NCBI GenBank assembly: GCA_016713535.1
Contig: JADJOY010000022.1
Location: forward strand, 1 to 64,000
Reading direction: 5' to 3'
Source: Deltaproteobacteria bacterium
GTDB taxonomy: Bacteria; JADJOY01
Length of the DNA: 64,000 bases
The position numbers and the translations under genes were made by a program. This document shows, piece by piece, positions 18,058 to 28,355 of this stretch; positions within the stretch are counted from its first letter, which is position 1; the number at the start of each line of letters is the position of its first letter. The notes under the pieces are model-generated. The model did not search any database, had not been told where the DNA came from, and saw only the letters and a list, made by a program, of their open reading frames with translations.

Positions 18058-19644
18058 TCAGTCGCGAGCGGCTCGGCCCGCGATGGCGCGCCACGGACGC
18101 CGATCGAGCAAGCGGGTCGCCAGCACCGCCACCACGACCAGACCCGCCGCGCACACGAAGGCGTCACCGTAACGCAAGTAGAAGCTTTGGAGGACAGGCC
18201 CCATGTGGACCTCGCCCTCGAGCGTGGCCTCCGCGAAGAGGCCGGTCTCGCTCACTCGCCGCCCCCAGGGGTCGATGAAGGTGCTGACCCCCGTGTTGGC
18301 CGCGCGCGCGAGCCACACCCGGCTCTCGATCGCGCGCACCTGTGCCATCTCCAGGTGCTGCCACGGCGCGCCGAAGCGGCCGAACCAGGCGTCGTTCGTG
18401 ATGCTCACCAGCAGCCGTGCACCTTCCAGGACGGCGGCACGAGCCTCGGCTGGAAAGATCGCCTCGTAGCAGATGAGCACCGCGAACCGGATGCCGCTAC
18501 CGGCGTCGAAGTTGGTGTGAACCCTGCCGGGGTGGAAGTTCCCGACGCCGGCCACGATTTTCTCGAGGAAGGGGAACGGGCTCCATTCGCCGAACGGCAC
18601 GAGGTGCATCTTGTCGTAGTGCGCGAGCTCGCGCCCGTCGGGGTCGAGGAGGTAGGCACGGTTGAGGCTCTCGATGTCCTGAGCGGTCAGGCGCGCTCCC
18701 GGCGCTGGCGCATCCACGCCCTCCTTGAGCCGGTAGGCCGGCGCTCCCAACAGCACCGGGACGCGGTTGAGGCGGGCGAGATCGCGCGCCTGCTCGGCCC
18801 ACGCGCCGCCGCGCTGGAAGAAGAACGGCATCGAGGTCTCGGGCAACACAAGCAGGTCGAGCGGACTCTCGGCGGATCGCTGCGCCAGCCGCTGGTAGGT
18901 CTCGATGGTGCGGGTGCGGAACTCCTCGTCCCACTTCTGATCCTGCGGGATGTTGCCCTGCAGCAGCCCGATCCGGACGGGATCGCCACTGCTCGGCGTG
19001 GCCGCGAGACGAACGAGGCCATAGGCGCGCATGGACGCAGCCGTCAGCACCACGCCCACCAGGTGAGCGAACGGCACCGCTCGACCACCCGTCCACGAGC
19101 ACCACGCGGCGGCCACCGCCGCCGAGCTCGCGACCAGCACGAAGCTCACGCCGTAGATCCCCGTGACGTCGGCGATCTGCACCATCGGCAGGAATCCCAC
19201 CTGGCTGTACCCGAGCGTCAGCCAAGGGAAACCCGTGAACACGAACGAGCGGAGATACTCGAGCGTGACCCACAGCGCCGCGAGCCCCCAGACTCCCCAG
19301 CCGCGCTCGAGGCCGAGCGGTGCCGAGAGCGCAGCGAACACGGCCACGTAGAGCGCCAGGAACGCGGACAGCAGGACGTGGCCGAGGATGCTCGCGGCCA
19401 GCGGCAGCCCACCGAAGTGGTGCATCGTCTCGACCAGCCAGTAGAGGCCGCCCAGGTAGAGCCCCAGCCCGGCGATCCAGCCGAGCAAGAGGCGGCGACG
19501 CCACGGTTCGCCCGCGAGCGCGACCAGCAGCGGCGCCAAGCCAACCCACGCCAGCAACCGAAGCGGGTGGATCGGGAACGCCGCGACCAGCAGCAGACCG
19601 CTCGCCAGAGCGGCGATCGGCTTCCAGCGGGCCAGACCGTTCAC
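18058..19644 (-). CDS. lnt: Apolipoprotein N-acyltransferase Lnt
   Basis: A 528-residue protein with about seven N-terminal and one C-terminal transmembrane helices flanking a nitrilase-type domain. Lnt adds the third acyl chain to the N-terminal Cys of lipoproteins at the periplasmic face. The catalytic triad is visible: Glu in LLVLPETSMPF, Lys in YDKMHLVPFGEWSPF and Cys in AVLICYEAIFP. The start GTG 19644 overlaps the lptD stop as GTGA. With LolCD downstream this places lipoprotein maturation and sorting in one transcript. Confidence 0.95.
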   Translation of the reverse strand: MNGLARWKPIAALASGLLLVAAFPIHPLRLLAWVGLAPLLVALAGEPWRRRLLLGWIAGLGLYLGGLYWLVETMHHFGGLPLAASILGHVLLSAFLALYVAVFAALSAPLGLERGWGVWGLAALWVTLEYLRSFVFTGFPWLTLGYSQVGFLPMVQIADVTGIYGVSFVLVASSAAVAAAWCSWTGGRAVPFAHLVGVVLTAASMRAYGLVRLAATPSSGDPVRIGLLQGNIPQDQKWDEEFRTRTIETYQRLAQRSAESPLDLLVLPETSMPFFFQRGGAWAEQARDLARLNRVPVLLGAPAYRLKEGVDAPAPGARLTAQDIESLNRAYLLDPDGRELAHYDKMHLVPFGEWSPFPFLEKIVAGVGNFHPGRVHTNFDAGSGIRFAVLICYEAIFPAEARAAVLEGARLLVSITNDAWFGRFGAPWQHLEMAQVRAIESRVWLARAANTGVSTFIDPWGRRVSETGLFAEATLEGEVHMGPVLQSFYLRYGDAFVCAAGLVVVAVLATRLLDRRPWRAIAGRAARD

Positions 19645-22511
19645 GGGCCGTTGGTGATCAGCGACGTGCGGTGATCGGTCTTCTGCGCCCACCACGGCGC
19701 CTGCCCCGCCGAGCCCAGCCCCTCGAAGTTGAACTGGACGCCGAACTTCGTCTCCTCGGGGTTGGTGCGGTCGATCACCCACAGGTCGAACCCCCAGCAG
19801 TCGCAAGGGGCCGTGAAGTGGAGGCCGCCACGATTCTCGAGGAACTGCGAGTTGAGCTGGTCGAAGCGGGTCGAGGCGTAGAGCGCCGTCCCCTGCCAGA
19901 GAACCACGCGCGCCCCGGCGTTCACGTCCTCGATCCGACCGTTGACGAAGCGGTACCGCGTGGAGAGCCGGTCGCCACGCGGATCGCCGAGCGCCGCCCG
20001 GAGGGTGTAGTCGGCGAACTCCTGGGTCTCGGGGTCCCAGTCCGTGTAGCCGCCGAGCTGGACCCCCTTCACCGGCCACAACGAGACCTCGCCGTGCACC
20101 GGGCACACCCCGTTCTCGCAGGCTTCCTGGAGCAGGTCGAACGAATGCTCGAAGGTGAGCGTCACCACGTTGTCGATCGAGCCCTGGCGGCCGGTACGGC
20201 TGAAGAGGGTCTGCTCGACCCCGTAGGTCAAGAGCGACTTCTGCGCGATCCGATCGACACGGTCGAACGACGGGAGCGGGGTCTGGTCGACCTCGGGGAT
20301 CCAGTCGTACTCGACGTACGGATCGAGCTCGTGCTTCCAGCGCGTCTCGAGCGGATCGGTGCTGTCGCCGCGGAACACCCGCGAGATCGTCGTGTCGAGC
20401 GTGACGTTGACGTGCGGTAGCAGCCGCGCCGCGCTGGTCCGCTCCAGGCTCGTGACCTTGGTGGTCTCGCCGGTCACGGGGTCCGTCTCGGTATCGGTCA
20501 AGGTCGCGTCTGCGTAATAGAAGGTCGCGCGCGGCTCGATCGAGGGCTCGAGGTTGAAATGCGAGATCTCGATGGGCAGGTAGAAACGCGGGGTGGTGTC
20601 CCAGCGCAGACCGTCGGCGCCCTCGCGACGGTAGAAGTCGGTGGCGTCGCTGCGCATGTCGAGGAGCATCGGCGTGCCGGGGATCGGCTGGCGAATGCCG
20701 CGCAACGTCACCTCCGGAAGGTCCTGCAGCTCGTTGTTGGCGTCGGTCTCGAGGTCCTCGTACCAGCGCACCGCGCCCAGCAAGCTCCACCGCCGCCAGC
20801 TCGACGTGAGCGTCGCCTTCGACTGGGTGAAACGCTGCGAACGCAGCGTCGGGTCGTCGGTGGTGTCGCGGTTCACCTGGGTGTCGCTCAAGAGATCCAC
20901 GATCACCTTGCCGCGTACCCCCGGCGCAAAGATCTCGTCGTGGAACGCCTCGATCGCGTACCGCTGCCGATCGACCTCGAGCGGGTTGCCCTCCGCGTCG
21001 GTGGCCGCCTCGGGCTCCTTCTCCTGGAAATAGCGGGCCGCGATCTCACCCGCGCTCGACAGGGTGCGGATGTAGCGGAACTCGACCGCCCCACCGACGC
21101 GCTCGTTGGTCGACGTCTCCAACATCAGCGTCGCGTCCATGTTGCGGTCGATGGCCCAGAAGAAGGGCTGTTCGATCTGGAAGCCGCGCCGGTTCGAGTA
21201 CCCCACCCGCGGGAACAGGAAGCCGGTCTCGCGGTCGCTCTTGATGGGCAGCACCAGATAGGGCGACCAGATCGCGGGGATGTCCCAGAGCCGGAACGTC
21301 GTGCTGGCGCCTCGTGCGTAGCCCCCGAGGGTCAGGTCCACGTCGCTCCCGGTGAACGACCAGTCCGGCGGATCGCACGCGCAGCTCGTCAGTCGCGCGT
21401 CCTCGACGTGGTAGGTGAGCTCGCCGGTCTTCTCGATCTTGGCGCCTTCGAAGCGCACGTCGCCGTCCGCCGAGGTGAAGCGGCCATCGAAGATGACCCC
21501 GGTCAGGGTCTCCAGGCTCAGGTTGACCGAGGCCCCGCGCAGCGTCCCGGTGGGCGAGATCACCCACACGTTCCCGTCCGCCTGGATCTCGCTCGAGCCG
21601 GCGCGATAGACCACGCGATCGGCCCGGACCTCGACGTCCCCGTACACGGCGTGGACGCTGCCCTCCGCGATGAACTCGTCGAACTGCCGATCCTGCACCA
21701 CGCGATCGGCGTTGAGCTGGACGTTGCCCGCTCCGCCGCCACCCGGCTTGCGAGGCGCGCGCTGCGAGCTCTCGACGTCGCCGCTCTCCTCGTCGACGAC
21801 GTCCTCCTCCACGTCGCCACCGAGGGCTTCCTGGTCGTAGGAGTCGGCCGAGATCTTGGACCGGCGCCGCTTCTTCTTCTCCGGCGCGGCGCCGCTGGTC
21901 ACCTGGGCCTCGCCGGAGGTGGTGGCTCCCCCCGCCTGCGCGGCCGCGGCGGTCGTGGATCCGTCACCGGACGCCGGCGCCATCGCAGGGACCGTCACCT
22001 GTGTCGAGAGCGGCGCGCCCGCGCTCGCGTCCACGACCAGCACGAGAATCCGGAAGGGCGACGTCAGCGAGGTCACGCGCGTGACCACCTGCGCAGCGGC
22101 GTCGACGCGCACCACGAAGCCACCGTGGGCGTCGGAGCTGACGGCGCGCTCCACCGTGATCGAGCGCACGCGGGGATCCCTGGGCGTGGTCCGCGCCGCG
22201 ACGCCGGCTCCGATGGCCGAGCCGTACACCTGGAGCTCCACCGCCGTGCCGTCGGCGGCTGGCCGGAGCTGGTCGAGGTACGGCGCGGGGCGGTCGAAAT
22301 CGAGGAAGACCGCTGTCTGCTCGGCGCCGGTGCTCACCCGGATTCCGCCGAGCGTCGCCGCCTCGAGTGCCGCGTCCGTCGCGCGCGCTCGGCTCGCAAG
22401 CGCCACGACCACGAGCAGGCACGCGAACGCGACGGCGCGCGGTCGTCGTGCGGGCCGGCTCACGGAACGCTCACGCTCGCGGCGGATCGAGTCGGCATCG
22501 GGGCGGGCCAT
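19641..22511 (-). CDS. lptD: LPS-assembly protein LptD with extra N-terminal AMIN-like domain
   Basis: A 956-residue protein, longer than the usual 750-800. After a signal peptide (about residues 24-45) comes a segment of about 110 residues (GIRVSTGAEQTAVFLDFDRP to FRILVLVV) with the strand pattern of an AMIN domain, then an Ala/Ser/Thr linker and a basic KKKRRRSK stretch. Next is the OstA/LptA-like beta-jellyroll (ADRVVQDRQFDEFIAEG, residues about 265-380) and the large barrel. LptD inserts LPS into the outer leaflet. Cys pairs occur in SCACDPPD, at CENGVC, and near the end in PCDCWG, suggesting disulfides. The AMIN call is by resemblance only. Confidence 0.9.
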   Translation of the reverse strand: MARPDADSIRRERERSVSRPARRPRAVAFACLLVVVALASRARATDAALEAATLGGIRVSTGAEQTAVFLDFDRPAPYLDQLRPAADGTAVELQVYGSAIGAGVAARTTPRDPRVRSITVERAVSSDAHGGFVVRVDAAAQVVTRVTSLTSPFRILVLVVDASAGAPLSTQVTVPAMAPASGDGSTTAAAAQAGGATTSGEAQVTSGAAPEKKKRRRSKISADSYDQEALGGDVEEDVVDEESGDVESSQRAPRKPGGGGAGNVQLNADRVVQDRQFDEFIAEGSVHAVYGDVEVRADRVVYRAGSSEIQADGNVWVISPTGTLRGASVNLSLETLTGVIFDGRFTSADGDVRFEGAKIEKTGELTYHVEDARLTSCACDPPDWSFTGSDVDLTLGGYARGASTTFRLWDIPAIWSPYLVLPIKSDRETGFLFPRVGYSNRRGFQIEQPFFWAIDRNMDATLMLETSTNERVGGAVEFRYIRTLSSAGEIAARYFQEKEPEAATDAEGNPLEVDRQRYAIEAFHDEIFAPGVRGKVIVDLLSDTQVNRDTTDDPTLRSQRFTQSKATLTSSWRRWSLLGAVRWYEDLETDANNELQDLPEVTLRGIRQPIPGTPMLLDMRSDATDFYRREGADGLRWDTTPRFYLPIEISHFNLEPSIEPRATFYYADATLTDTETDPVTGETTKVTSLERTSAARLLPHVNVTLDTTISRVFRGDSTDPLETRWKHELDPYVEYDWIPEVDQTPLPSFDRVDRIAQKSLLTYGVEQTLFSRTGRQGSIDNVVTLTFEHSFDLLQEACENGVCPVHGEVSLWPVKGVQLGGYTDWDPETQEFADYTLRAALGDPRGDRLSTRYRFVNGRIEDVNAGARVVLWQGTALYASTRFDQLNSQFLENRGGLHFTAPCDCWGFDLWVIDRTNPEETKFGVQFNFEGLGSAGQAPWWAQKTDHRTSLITNGP

Positions 22512-22573
22512 CGGCGCGCGCTAAGATCCGCGCAGCGTCCGGGCGTGTCAACACCTGCCGCGCCGCTGCCGCG

Positions 22574-23938
22574 TCAGGCTCGCGCGAGCGCCGCGGATCG
22601 ACACAGCGCCGTGGAGACACCGGCGCGCGCCATCACGGCGCCGACGAGGTAGAGCGAGCCGGCCACCACCACCACGCCGTCGGGCCGGGCCAGCGTTCGC
22701 GCCCTGTCCACCGCCTCACGCCAGTCCTCGACCGCGACGGCGCGCGCGCCGGCGGCGCGAGCAACCCGCGCCAGCACCCGAGGTTCCATCGCGTCGTCGC
22801 GCGGCGGTCGTGTGCAGATCACGCGCTCGAACCGAACCCGCGCGAGCGCCGCGACGATCTGATCCGGATGCTTGGTCCGCAGCGCGCCGACCACCAGCAC
22901 CCGCGCCCCCCGGACCGCGCGCAGGGCCGACGGCAGAGCCCGCGCCAGCGCCGCCGCACCGTGTGGGTTGTGGGCGCCGTCGAAGAGCCAGGACGGCCTT
23001 CCAGGCACCGCATCGAGGCGCCCTGGCCAGCGCGTCTCGCCGAGCGTGTCCCGGACCGCCGCGACCGGGATCTCCAGCCCGTCCGCGACGAGCTCCTCGA
23101 GGGTGCGAACCGCGAGCGCTGCGTTGCGCGCCTGATGGTCACCGCCGAGGGCGAGCTTCACGGCGTCGATCGAGAACCGCTTCCCGGCGTACCGAAAGAC
23201 GCCGCCGCGCCCCAGCCCGGGCGGAAAGCCCGCCGGCACCTCCACGCGGAAGCCGACGCGCGCCGCGTGCTCCTCCACCACGCGGCGCGCCGCGCCGCCC
23301 GTCACGCCGGTCACCAGCACCCCACCCGGCCGCGCAATCGCCACCTTCTCACGCGCGATGGACGCTCGCGTGCTCCCCAGGAACTCGGTGTGATCGAGCT
23401 CGACGTTGGTGAGCACCGCGATACGCGCGGCGCCGACGTTGGTCGCGTCCCAGCGCCCGCCGAGCCCGACCTCGAGCACCGCCACCTCGACGCGGCGCCG
23501 CACGAACTCGAGGAGCGCCGCGGCGGTGAGGATCTCGAAATACGTGAGGCGCACCGCGGGTCTCCGTTGCTGCGCGCGCCGGATCCGCTCGATCGCCCGC
23601 GCCAGGGCCGACGGTCGGATGCAGGCTCCGTCGACGCGGATCCGCTCGCGCACGTCGATCAGATGGGGCGAGGTGTAGAGGCCGGCACGCAGACCCGCTC
23701 GGCTCAGCGCCGAGGCGACCTGGACCGAGACCGAGCCCTTGCCGTTGGTGCCGCCGACCCGCACGATCCGCAGCCGGTCCTCGGGATTGCCGAGGCGACG
23801 TAGCACCTCGCGCACCCGCTCGAGCCCCGGCTGGATGTCGCGGGGATCGATCCCGTCGAGGTAGGCCAGCGCACGCCGCTCGCGCGCGTCGAGACGCCTC
23901 GCGTCAGGTCGTTTCGGAGAACGCTTGGCCGTCGCCAT
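22574..23938 (-). CDS. folC: Folylpolyglutamate/dihydrofolate synthase FolC
   Basis: A 454-residue Mur-ligase-like enzyme that adds glutamate to dihydropteroate and to folates. Motifs: the ATP-binding loop VGGTNGKGSVS near residue 62, TSPHLIDVRERI, EVGLGGRWDATNV and FDGAHNPHGAAALA. The chosen ATG 23938 lies 35 bases inside accD; a later start is possible but the preceding Lys/Arg-rich leader is open. accD-folC adjacency is common across proteobacteria. A 62-base gap separates it from lptD. Confidence 0.93.
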   Translation of the reverse strand: MATAKRSPKRPDARRLDARERRALAYLDGIDPRDIQPGLERVREVLRRLGNPEDRLRIVRVGGTNGKGSVSVQVASALSRAGLRAGLYTSPHLIDVRERIRVDGACIRPSALARAIERIRRAQQRRPAVRLTYFEILTAAALLEFVRRRVEVAVLEVGLGGRWDATNVGAARIAVLTNVELDHTEFLGSTRASIAREKVAIARPGGVLVTGVTGGAARRVVEEHAARVGFRVEVPAGFPPGLGRGGVFRYAGKRFSIDAVKLALGGDHQARNAALAVRTLEELVADGLEIPVAAVRDTLGETRWPGRLDAVPGRPSWLFDGAHNPHGAAALARALPSALRAVRGARVLVVGALRTKHPDQIVAALARVRFERVICTRPPRDDAMEPRVLARVARAAGARAVAVEDWREAVDRARTLARPDGVVVVAGSLYLVGAVMARAGVSTALCRSAALARA

Positions 23939-24824
23939 TGCGCGGCACGGGCTCGTAGGCGGCGGCGGTGGTCCCGCGGCGCGCGCCGGGACCCTGCCTG
24001 TGGCCGAGCAACAGGGTCAGGATCTGCGCCAGCGTGTCCTTCACGTGGCGACGCTCGACGATCCGGTCGATGAACCCGTGGTCGAGAAGGAACTCGGAGC
24101 GCTGGAACCCCTCCGGGAGAGGTTCCTTGATGGTCTGCTGGATCACACGCGGCCCGGCGAACCCGATCAGCGCGCGCGGCTCGGCGAGGATGATGTCGCC
24201 CACCATCGCGAAGCTCGCGACCGTGCCACCCGTCGTCGGATCCGCGAGCAGCGCCACGTAGGGCAGCCCCTCGCGGCGCAGGCGCGCCAGCGCAGCCACG
24301 GTCTTGGCCATCTGCATCAGGCTGAGCGTGCCTTCCTGCATGCGCGCGCCGCCGCTCGAGGACACGATCCCGACGGGGTGGCGGTCGCGGATCGCCGCCT
24401 CGACGAGGCGCACGATCTTCTCGCCGACCACCGAGCTCAGGCTGCCGCCGAAGAACTGGAAGTCCATGACGCCGAGCATGCAGGGGACGCCGGCCAGGCG
24501 GCACGAGCCGGTCACGATCGCCTCGCGGCTGCCGGTCTTCTTCTGGGCGTCACGGACCCGGGCCGGGTAGCGCGCCGGATCCCGGAACCCGAGCGGGTCG
24601 AGGGGCTCGAGCTCGGCGTCGATCTCCTGGAAGCTCGCCGTGTCGGTCATGATCGCGATGCGTTCGCGGGCGCTGATGCGGAAGTGGTAGTTGCACTTCG
24701 GGCACACGCTGAAGTTGCGCTCCACTTCCTTCTTGTAGAGCATCTGACTGCACGCGTTGCACTTGATCCACAGGCCCTTCGGAATCGCGACCCGACCGTC
24801 GGCTTCCTTCTTGAACCACGCCAT
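23904..24824 (-). CDS. accD: Acetyl-CoA carboxylase carboxyltransferase beta subunit AccD
   Basis: A 306-residue protein. The N-terminal zinc ribbon has its four Cys in CNACSQMLY and CPKCNYHFR. The crotonase-like core includes SSSGGARMQEG and GGTVASFAMVGDI, which bind the CoA thioester. Together with AccA (not in the window) it transfers carboxyl from carboxybiotin to acetyl-CoA. The start ATG 24824 shares one base with the trpA stop (TGATG). The tail beyond about residue 275 is poorly conserved in character. Confidence 0.94.
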   Translation of the reverse strand: MAWFKKEADGRVAIPKGLWIKCNACSQMLYKKEVERNFSVCPKCNYHFRISARERIAIMTDTASFQEIDAELEPLDPLGFRDPARYPARVRDAQKKTGSREAIVTGSCRLAGVPCMLGVMDFQFFGGSLSSVVGEKIVRLVEAAIRDRHPVGIVSSSGGARMQEGTLSLMQMAKTVAALARLRREGLPYVALLADPTTGGTVASFAMVGDIILAEPRALIGFAGPRVIQQTIKEPLPEGFQRSEFLLDHGFIDRIVERRHVKDTLAQILTLLLGHRQGPGARRGTTAAAYEPVPRNGDGQAFSETT

Positions 24825-25645
24825 CAGCGCGCTCCCCGGCGTCGGCGCGCGCCGTCGACACCCTTGCGCAACTCGTTCACGAAGCTGCCCACTCGTTCGC
24901 AGGCACCCGCGGCCCCCCCCGGTCCGCGGACGCGGCGCACCACGGCGGACCCGACGATCACCCCGTCGGCCACCCGCGCGACACCCGCCGCCTGCTCCGC
25001 CGTGCCGATCCCGAAGCCCACCAGCACCGGCAGATCCACAGCCGCCTTCGCCGCCCGGATCTTGCGGGTCAGGTCGGCGGGGAGCTGCGCGCGTTCACCG
25101 GTCACGCCGGTGAGCGACACGTAATAGACGAAGCCGCGGCTGAGGCGGCCGATCTCGCGCAAGCGCTCGACCGGCGTCGTGGGCGTGGCGAGCAGGACCG
25201 GATCGACCCCGTGCGCGCGCAGCGGTCCGAGCACGTCCTCCCCGTCCTCGATCGGCAGGTCGGGGATGATGACGCCGTCCACCCCCGCGGCAGCCGCGGC
25301 CGCCGCGAACTTGGCGGCGCCGAAGGCGTGGATCGGGTTGGTCGAGCCCATGAGCACGATGGGCACGCTCAGCCGCGAACGAACGCGTGCCACTCTCTCC
25401 AGGATCGCACGAAGGGTGGTGCCCGCCGCCAGCGCTCGCGTGTACGAGACCTGGATCACCGGGCCGTCCGCGAGCGGGTCGGAGAACGGGATGCCGAGCT
25501 CGATCACGTCGGCGCCGGACGCCTCGAGCACAAGCATGAGCTTCTCGGTGGTCGCCAGGTCGGGGTCGCCGGCCGTGATGAACGGCACGAGCGCCGGCCG
25601 TCCCGCCGCACGCAGCCGTTCCAGCGTCTCTTCCAGACGGCTCAT
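24824..25645 (-). CDS. trpA: Tryptophan synthase alpha subunit
   Basis: A 273-residue TIM barrel that cleaves indole-3-glycerol phosphate to indole. The catalytic Glu and Asp lie in [18 protein letters not shown]. The phosphate-binding end includes [10 protein letters not shown] and [10 protein letters not shown]. It starts at ATG 25645 overlapping the trpB stop (ATGA), which suits the 1:1 alpha-beta complex. Confidence 0.95.
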   Translation of the reverse strand: MSRLEETLERLRAAGRPALVPFITAGDPDLATTEKLMLVLEASGADVIELGIPFSDPLADGPVIQVSYTRALAAGTTLRAILERVARVRSRLSVPIVLMGSTNPIHAFGAAKFAAAAAAAGVDGVIIPDLPIEDGEDVLGPLRAHGVDPVLLATPTTPVERLREIGRLSRGFVYYVSLTGVTGERAQLPADLTRKIRAAKAAVDLPVLVGFGIGTAEQAAGVARVADGVIVGSAVVRRVRGPGGAAGACERVGSFVNELRKGVDGARRRRGAR

Positions 25646-26909
25646 CGGCGCCTCCGTGCGGGCGCGGCCGCGAGGCGCTCACCGATCCGCTCGGCGACCT
25701 TCATGACGTCCTTGTCACCGCGTCCCGAGAGGTTCAGAACCACCAGTGCCCCCTTGCGAAGGGTCTTGCGGCGCGCCGCCCGGCGCACCCAGGCGATGGC
25801 GTGTGCGGTCTCGAGGGCGGGAATGATGCCTTCCCGGCGCGCCAGGTACTCGAAGCCGTCGAGCGCCTCGTCGTCGGTGACCGAGTCGTACTGGACGGCA
25901 CCGACGTCCTTCCACCACGAGAGCTCCGGCCCGGAGCCCGGGTAGTCGAGCCCCGCCGAGATCGAGTGCGCAGGCAGGATCTGACCGTCGGCGTCCTGGA
26001 GGACGTAGCTCATGCTGCCATGGAGCACTCCCGGCTTCCCCTGCCCCAGCGACGCACCGTGCTGGCCGGTCGAGATCCGTAGCCGGCGGCCTCGACTCCG
26101 ACCTTGCGTACCCGGGTGTCCTCGACGAACGGAAAGAAGAAGCCGCTCGAGTTCGAGCCACCGCCGACGCACGCCACCAGCCAGTCCGGCAATCGCTTCT
26201 CGACCGCGAGGATCTGCTCGCGGGCTTCTCGGCCGATCACGGATTGCAGGTCGCGCACCATCCACGGGTACGGGTGCGGGCCCACCGCGGAGCCGATGAT
26301 GTAGTGCGTGCTCTCGACGTTCGTGGCCCAGTCGCGAATCGCCTCGCTGGTCGCGTCCCTGAGCGTCCGCGTGCCGGAGGTCACCGCGACCACCTTCGTC
26401 CCCATGAGGCGCATGCGAAACACGTTGAGCGCCTGGCGGTCGATGTCCTCCTCACCCATGTAGACCACGCACTCGAGGCCAAAGAGCGCCGCCACCGTGG
26501 CCGTCGCGACGCCATGCTGACCGGCGCCGGTCTCGGCGATGATGCGCTTCTTGCCCATCCGCCTCGCGAGCAGCACCTGCCCGACCGTGTTGTTGATCTT
26601 GTGCGCGCCGGTGTGACAGAGATCCTCGCGCTTGAGATAGAGGCGGATCCCGAGCTCGTCGCTCACCCGCCCCGCGAAGGTCAGCGGCGTGGGCCGGCCG
26701 ACGTAGTCCTTGAGGAGCCCGTCGAGCTCGCGCAGGAACTTCGGGTCGCGACGCGCCACGCGCCACTCACGCTCGAGCTCGGCGCACGCAGGGACCACGG
26801 TCTCGGGGACGTAGCGCCCGCCGAACGGACCGAACCGGCCGTGTCGGTCCGGCTCTTTCAGCATCTTCGCTTGCTTCGACGGCGCGGCCGCACGCTTGGT
26901 TCGCTTCAT
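25642..26909 (-). CDS. trpB: Tryptophan synthase beta subunit (one-base frameshift)
   Basis: About 422 residues after one correction. The PLP lysine is in [14 protein letters not shown] and the phosphate-binding loop in VGGGSNSSG. The frame changes at 26077-26078, where one more G would give [16 protein letters not shown], matching the family segment. The C-terminal part continues through [20 protein letters not shown] and LSGRGDKD. TrpB joins indole to serine. Both ends overlap their neighbours (trpF and trpA) by ATGA. The break is most simply an indel in a short G run. Confidence 0.9.
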
Positions 26910-27541
26910 GAGCTCTTCCGCTTCTCCTCGAACGCGGCGCGCGCCCGCTCCACGAACGCGCGGATCTTGTCGGGGTCCTTCACCCCCGGTGCTCGCTCGA
27001 CCCCGCTCGCCACATCGACGGCGTACGGCTCGACCACCCGTACGGCCTCCGCGACGTTCGAGGGATCGAGGCCTCCGGCGAGGATCACCGGATAGCGTCG
27101 CGAGGCCGTCCGAGCCAGCGCCCAGTCGGCGCGCAGACCGGTACCGCCCGGCGCATCCGGGTGATAGGCGTCGATCAGCACGGCGCTCGCGCCGTAGGCC
27201 TCGACTCCATCGAGATCGCTGGCCGAGCGCGCCCGAACCCCACGCACCACCCTGCGACTCAGGCTCCGCGCCAGCTCGGCGGTCTCGCTGCCGTGCAGCT
27301 GAACCACGTCGAGCCCGACCTCCGCGGCGATCTCCTCGATCCGCGCGCGGTCCTCGTCCACGAACACGCCGACCCGCGTCACGAACGCGGGCAGCTCGCG
27401 GGCGAGCTCGGCGGCCACGGCCGGCTCGACCCGGCGCTTGCTCTTCGACCAGAAGTTGAACCCGATCGCGTCCGCACCCGACTCCGCCACCGCCCGCACG
27501 TCCGCGGCGCTCGTCACGCCACAGATCTTGATGCGGATCAC
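26906..27541 (-). CDS. trpF: Phosphoribosylanthranilate isomerase
   Basis: A 211-residue TIM barrel. It begins [10 protein letters not shown], with the catalytic Cys, then [18 protein letters not shown] and [16 protein letters not shown], and has the catalytic Asp late in [11 protein letters not shown]. It carries out the Amadori rearrangement of phosphoribosylanthranilate. The start is GTG 27541, overlapping the trpC stop as GTGA. Confidence 0.95.
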   Translation of the reverse strand: MIRIKICGVTSAADVRAVAESGADAIGFNFWSKSKRRVEPAVAAELARELPAFVTRVGVFVDEDRARIEEIAAEVGLDVVQLHGSETAELARSLSRRVVRGVRARSASDLDGVEAYGASAVLIDAYHPDAPGGTGLRADWALARTASRRYPVILAGGLDPSNVAEAVRVVEPYAVDVASGVERAPGVKDPDKIRAFVERARAAFEEKRKSS

Positions 27542-28350
27542 GTGAGCCGGCCCCGCCCGAGGAGCGAGCGGATCTGCGCGACCGGGTCGTCGGCGCGCAT
27601 CAGCGATTCGCCGACCAGCACGCCGCGCACTCCCGCCTCGCCGACCCGGAGCACGTCGTCCCGGGTGTAGATCCCCGATTCGCTCACCACGGGGATGGTG
27701 CGCGGGATCTCGGGTGCGAGCCTGAGCGTCACGTCCAGGCTGGTCTCGAAGGTGGTCAGGTCGCGGTTGTTGATGCCCACGAGCTCGGCGCCGCGCTCGA
27801 GGGCGATGTCGAGCTCGCGCGCGTGATGGACCTCGACCAGGGTGTCGAGCCCGACCTCGCGCGCCGCGGCCAGCAGCTCGCCGAGCTGCACGCGATCGAG
27901 CGCGGCGACGATGAGCAGCATCGCGTCGGCGCCGGCAGCGCGGGTCTCGAACACCTGGAAGGGGTCGATGATGAAATCCTTGCGCAGCACCGGGATCTCG
28001 GTCGCGTCGCGCGCGCGCTCGAGGTCCTCCATCGTGCCGCGGAAGAAGTCCGCGTCGGTGAGCACGCTCATCGCCTGCGCGCCGCCGGCCGCATAGCTGC
28101 GGGCTCGCTCGGCCGGCTCCACGCCGGTGGCGAGCTGCCCCTTCGACGGCGAGGCGCGCTTGAACTCGGCAATCAGCGCGGGGGACGTCGGGTCCGCCTC
28201 CTCGATGCGCTTCAAGAAGCCGCGGGCGGCGCCCTGGCCGAGGGCCGCGTCCTCGAGCGTGCGGAGGCTGTAGCGCCTGCGGAGCGCGGTGACCTCCTCG
28301 CGCTTGCGATCGAGGATTCGCTTGAGGATTCCTTCGGGACGCGCGGACAT
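27538..28350 (-). CDS. trpC: Indole-3-glycerol phosphate synthase
   Basis: A 270-residue enzyme from ATG 28350. An N-terminal helical cap ([19 protein letters not shown]) precedes the barrel. Active-site segments are [46 protein letters not shown] and [12 protein letters not shown]. It follows trpG after five bases. It is placed where many deltaproteobacteria have trpD before trpC; here trpD is absent. Confidence 0.96.
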   Translation of the reverse strand: MSARPEGILKRILDRKREEVTALRRRYSLRTLEDAALGQGAARGFLKRIEEADPTSPALIAEFKRASPSKGQLATGVEPAERARSYAAGGAQAMSVLTDADFFRGTMEDLERARDATEIPVLRKDFIIDPFQVFETRAAGADAMLLIVAALDRVQLGELLAAAREVGLDTLVEVHHARELDIALERGAELVGINNRDLTTFETSLDVTLRLAPEIPRTIPVVSESGIYTRDDVLRVGEAGVRGVLVGESLMRADDPVAQIRSLLGRGRLT

Positions 28351-28355
28351 GGCGG

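Noticed and set aside
17014-19674. 886-codon plus-strand frame opposite prfB and lnt
   Set aside because: Antisense shadow; the minus strand encodes full-length RF2 and Lnt with all catalytic motifs.
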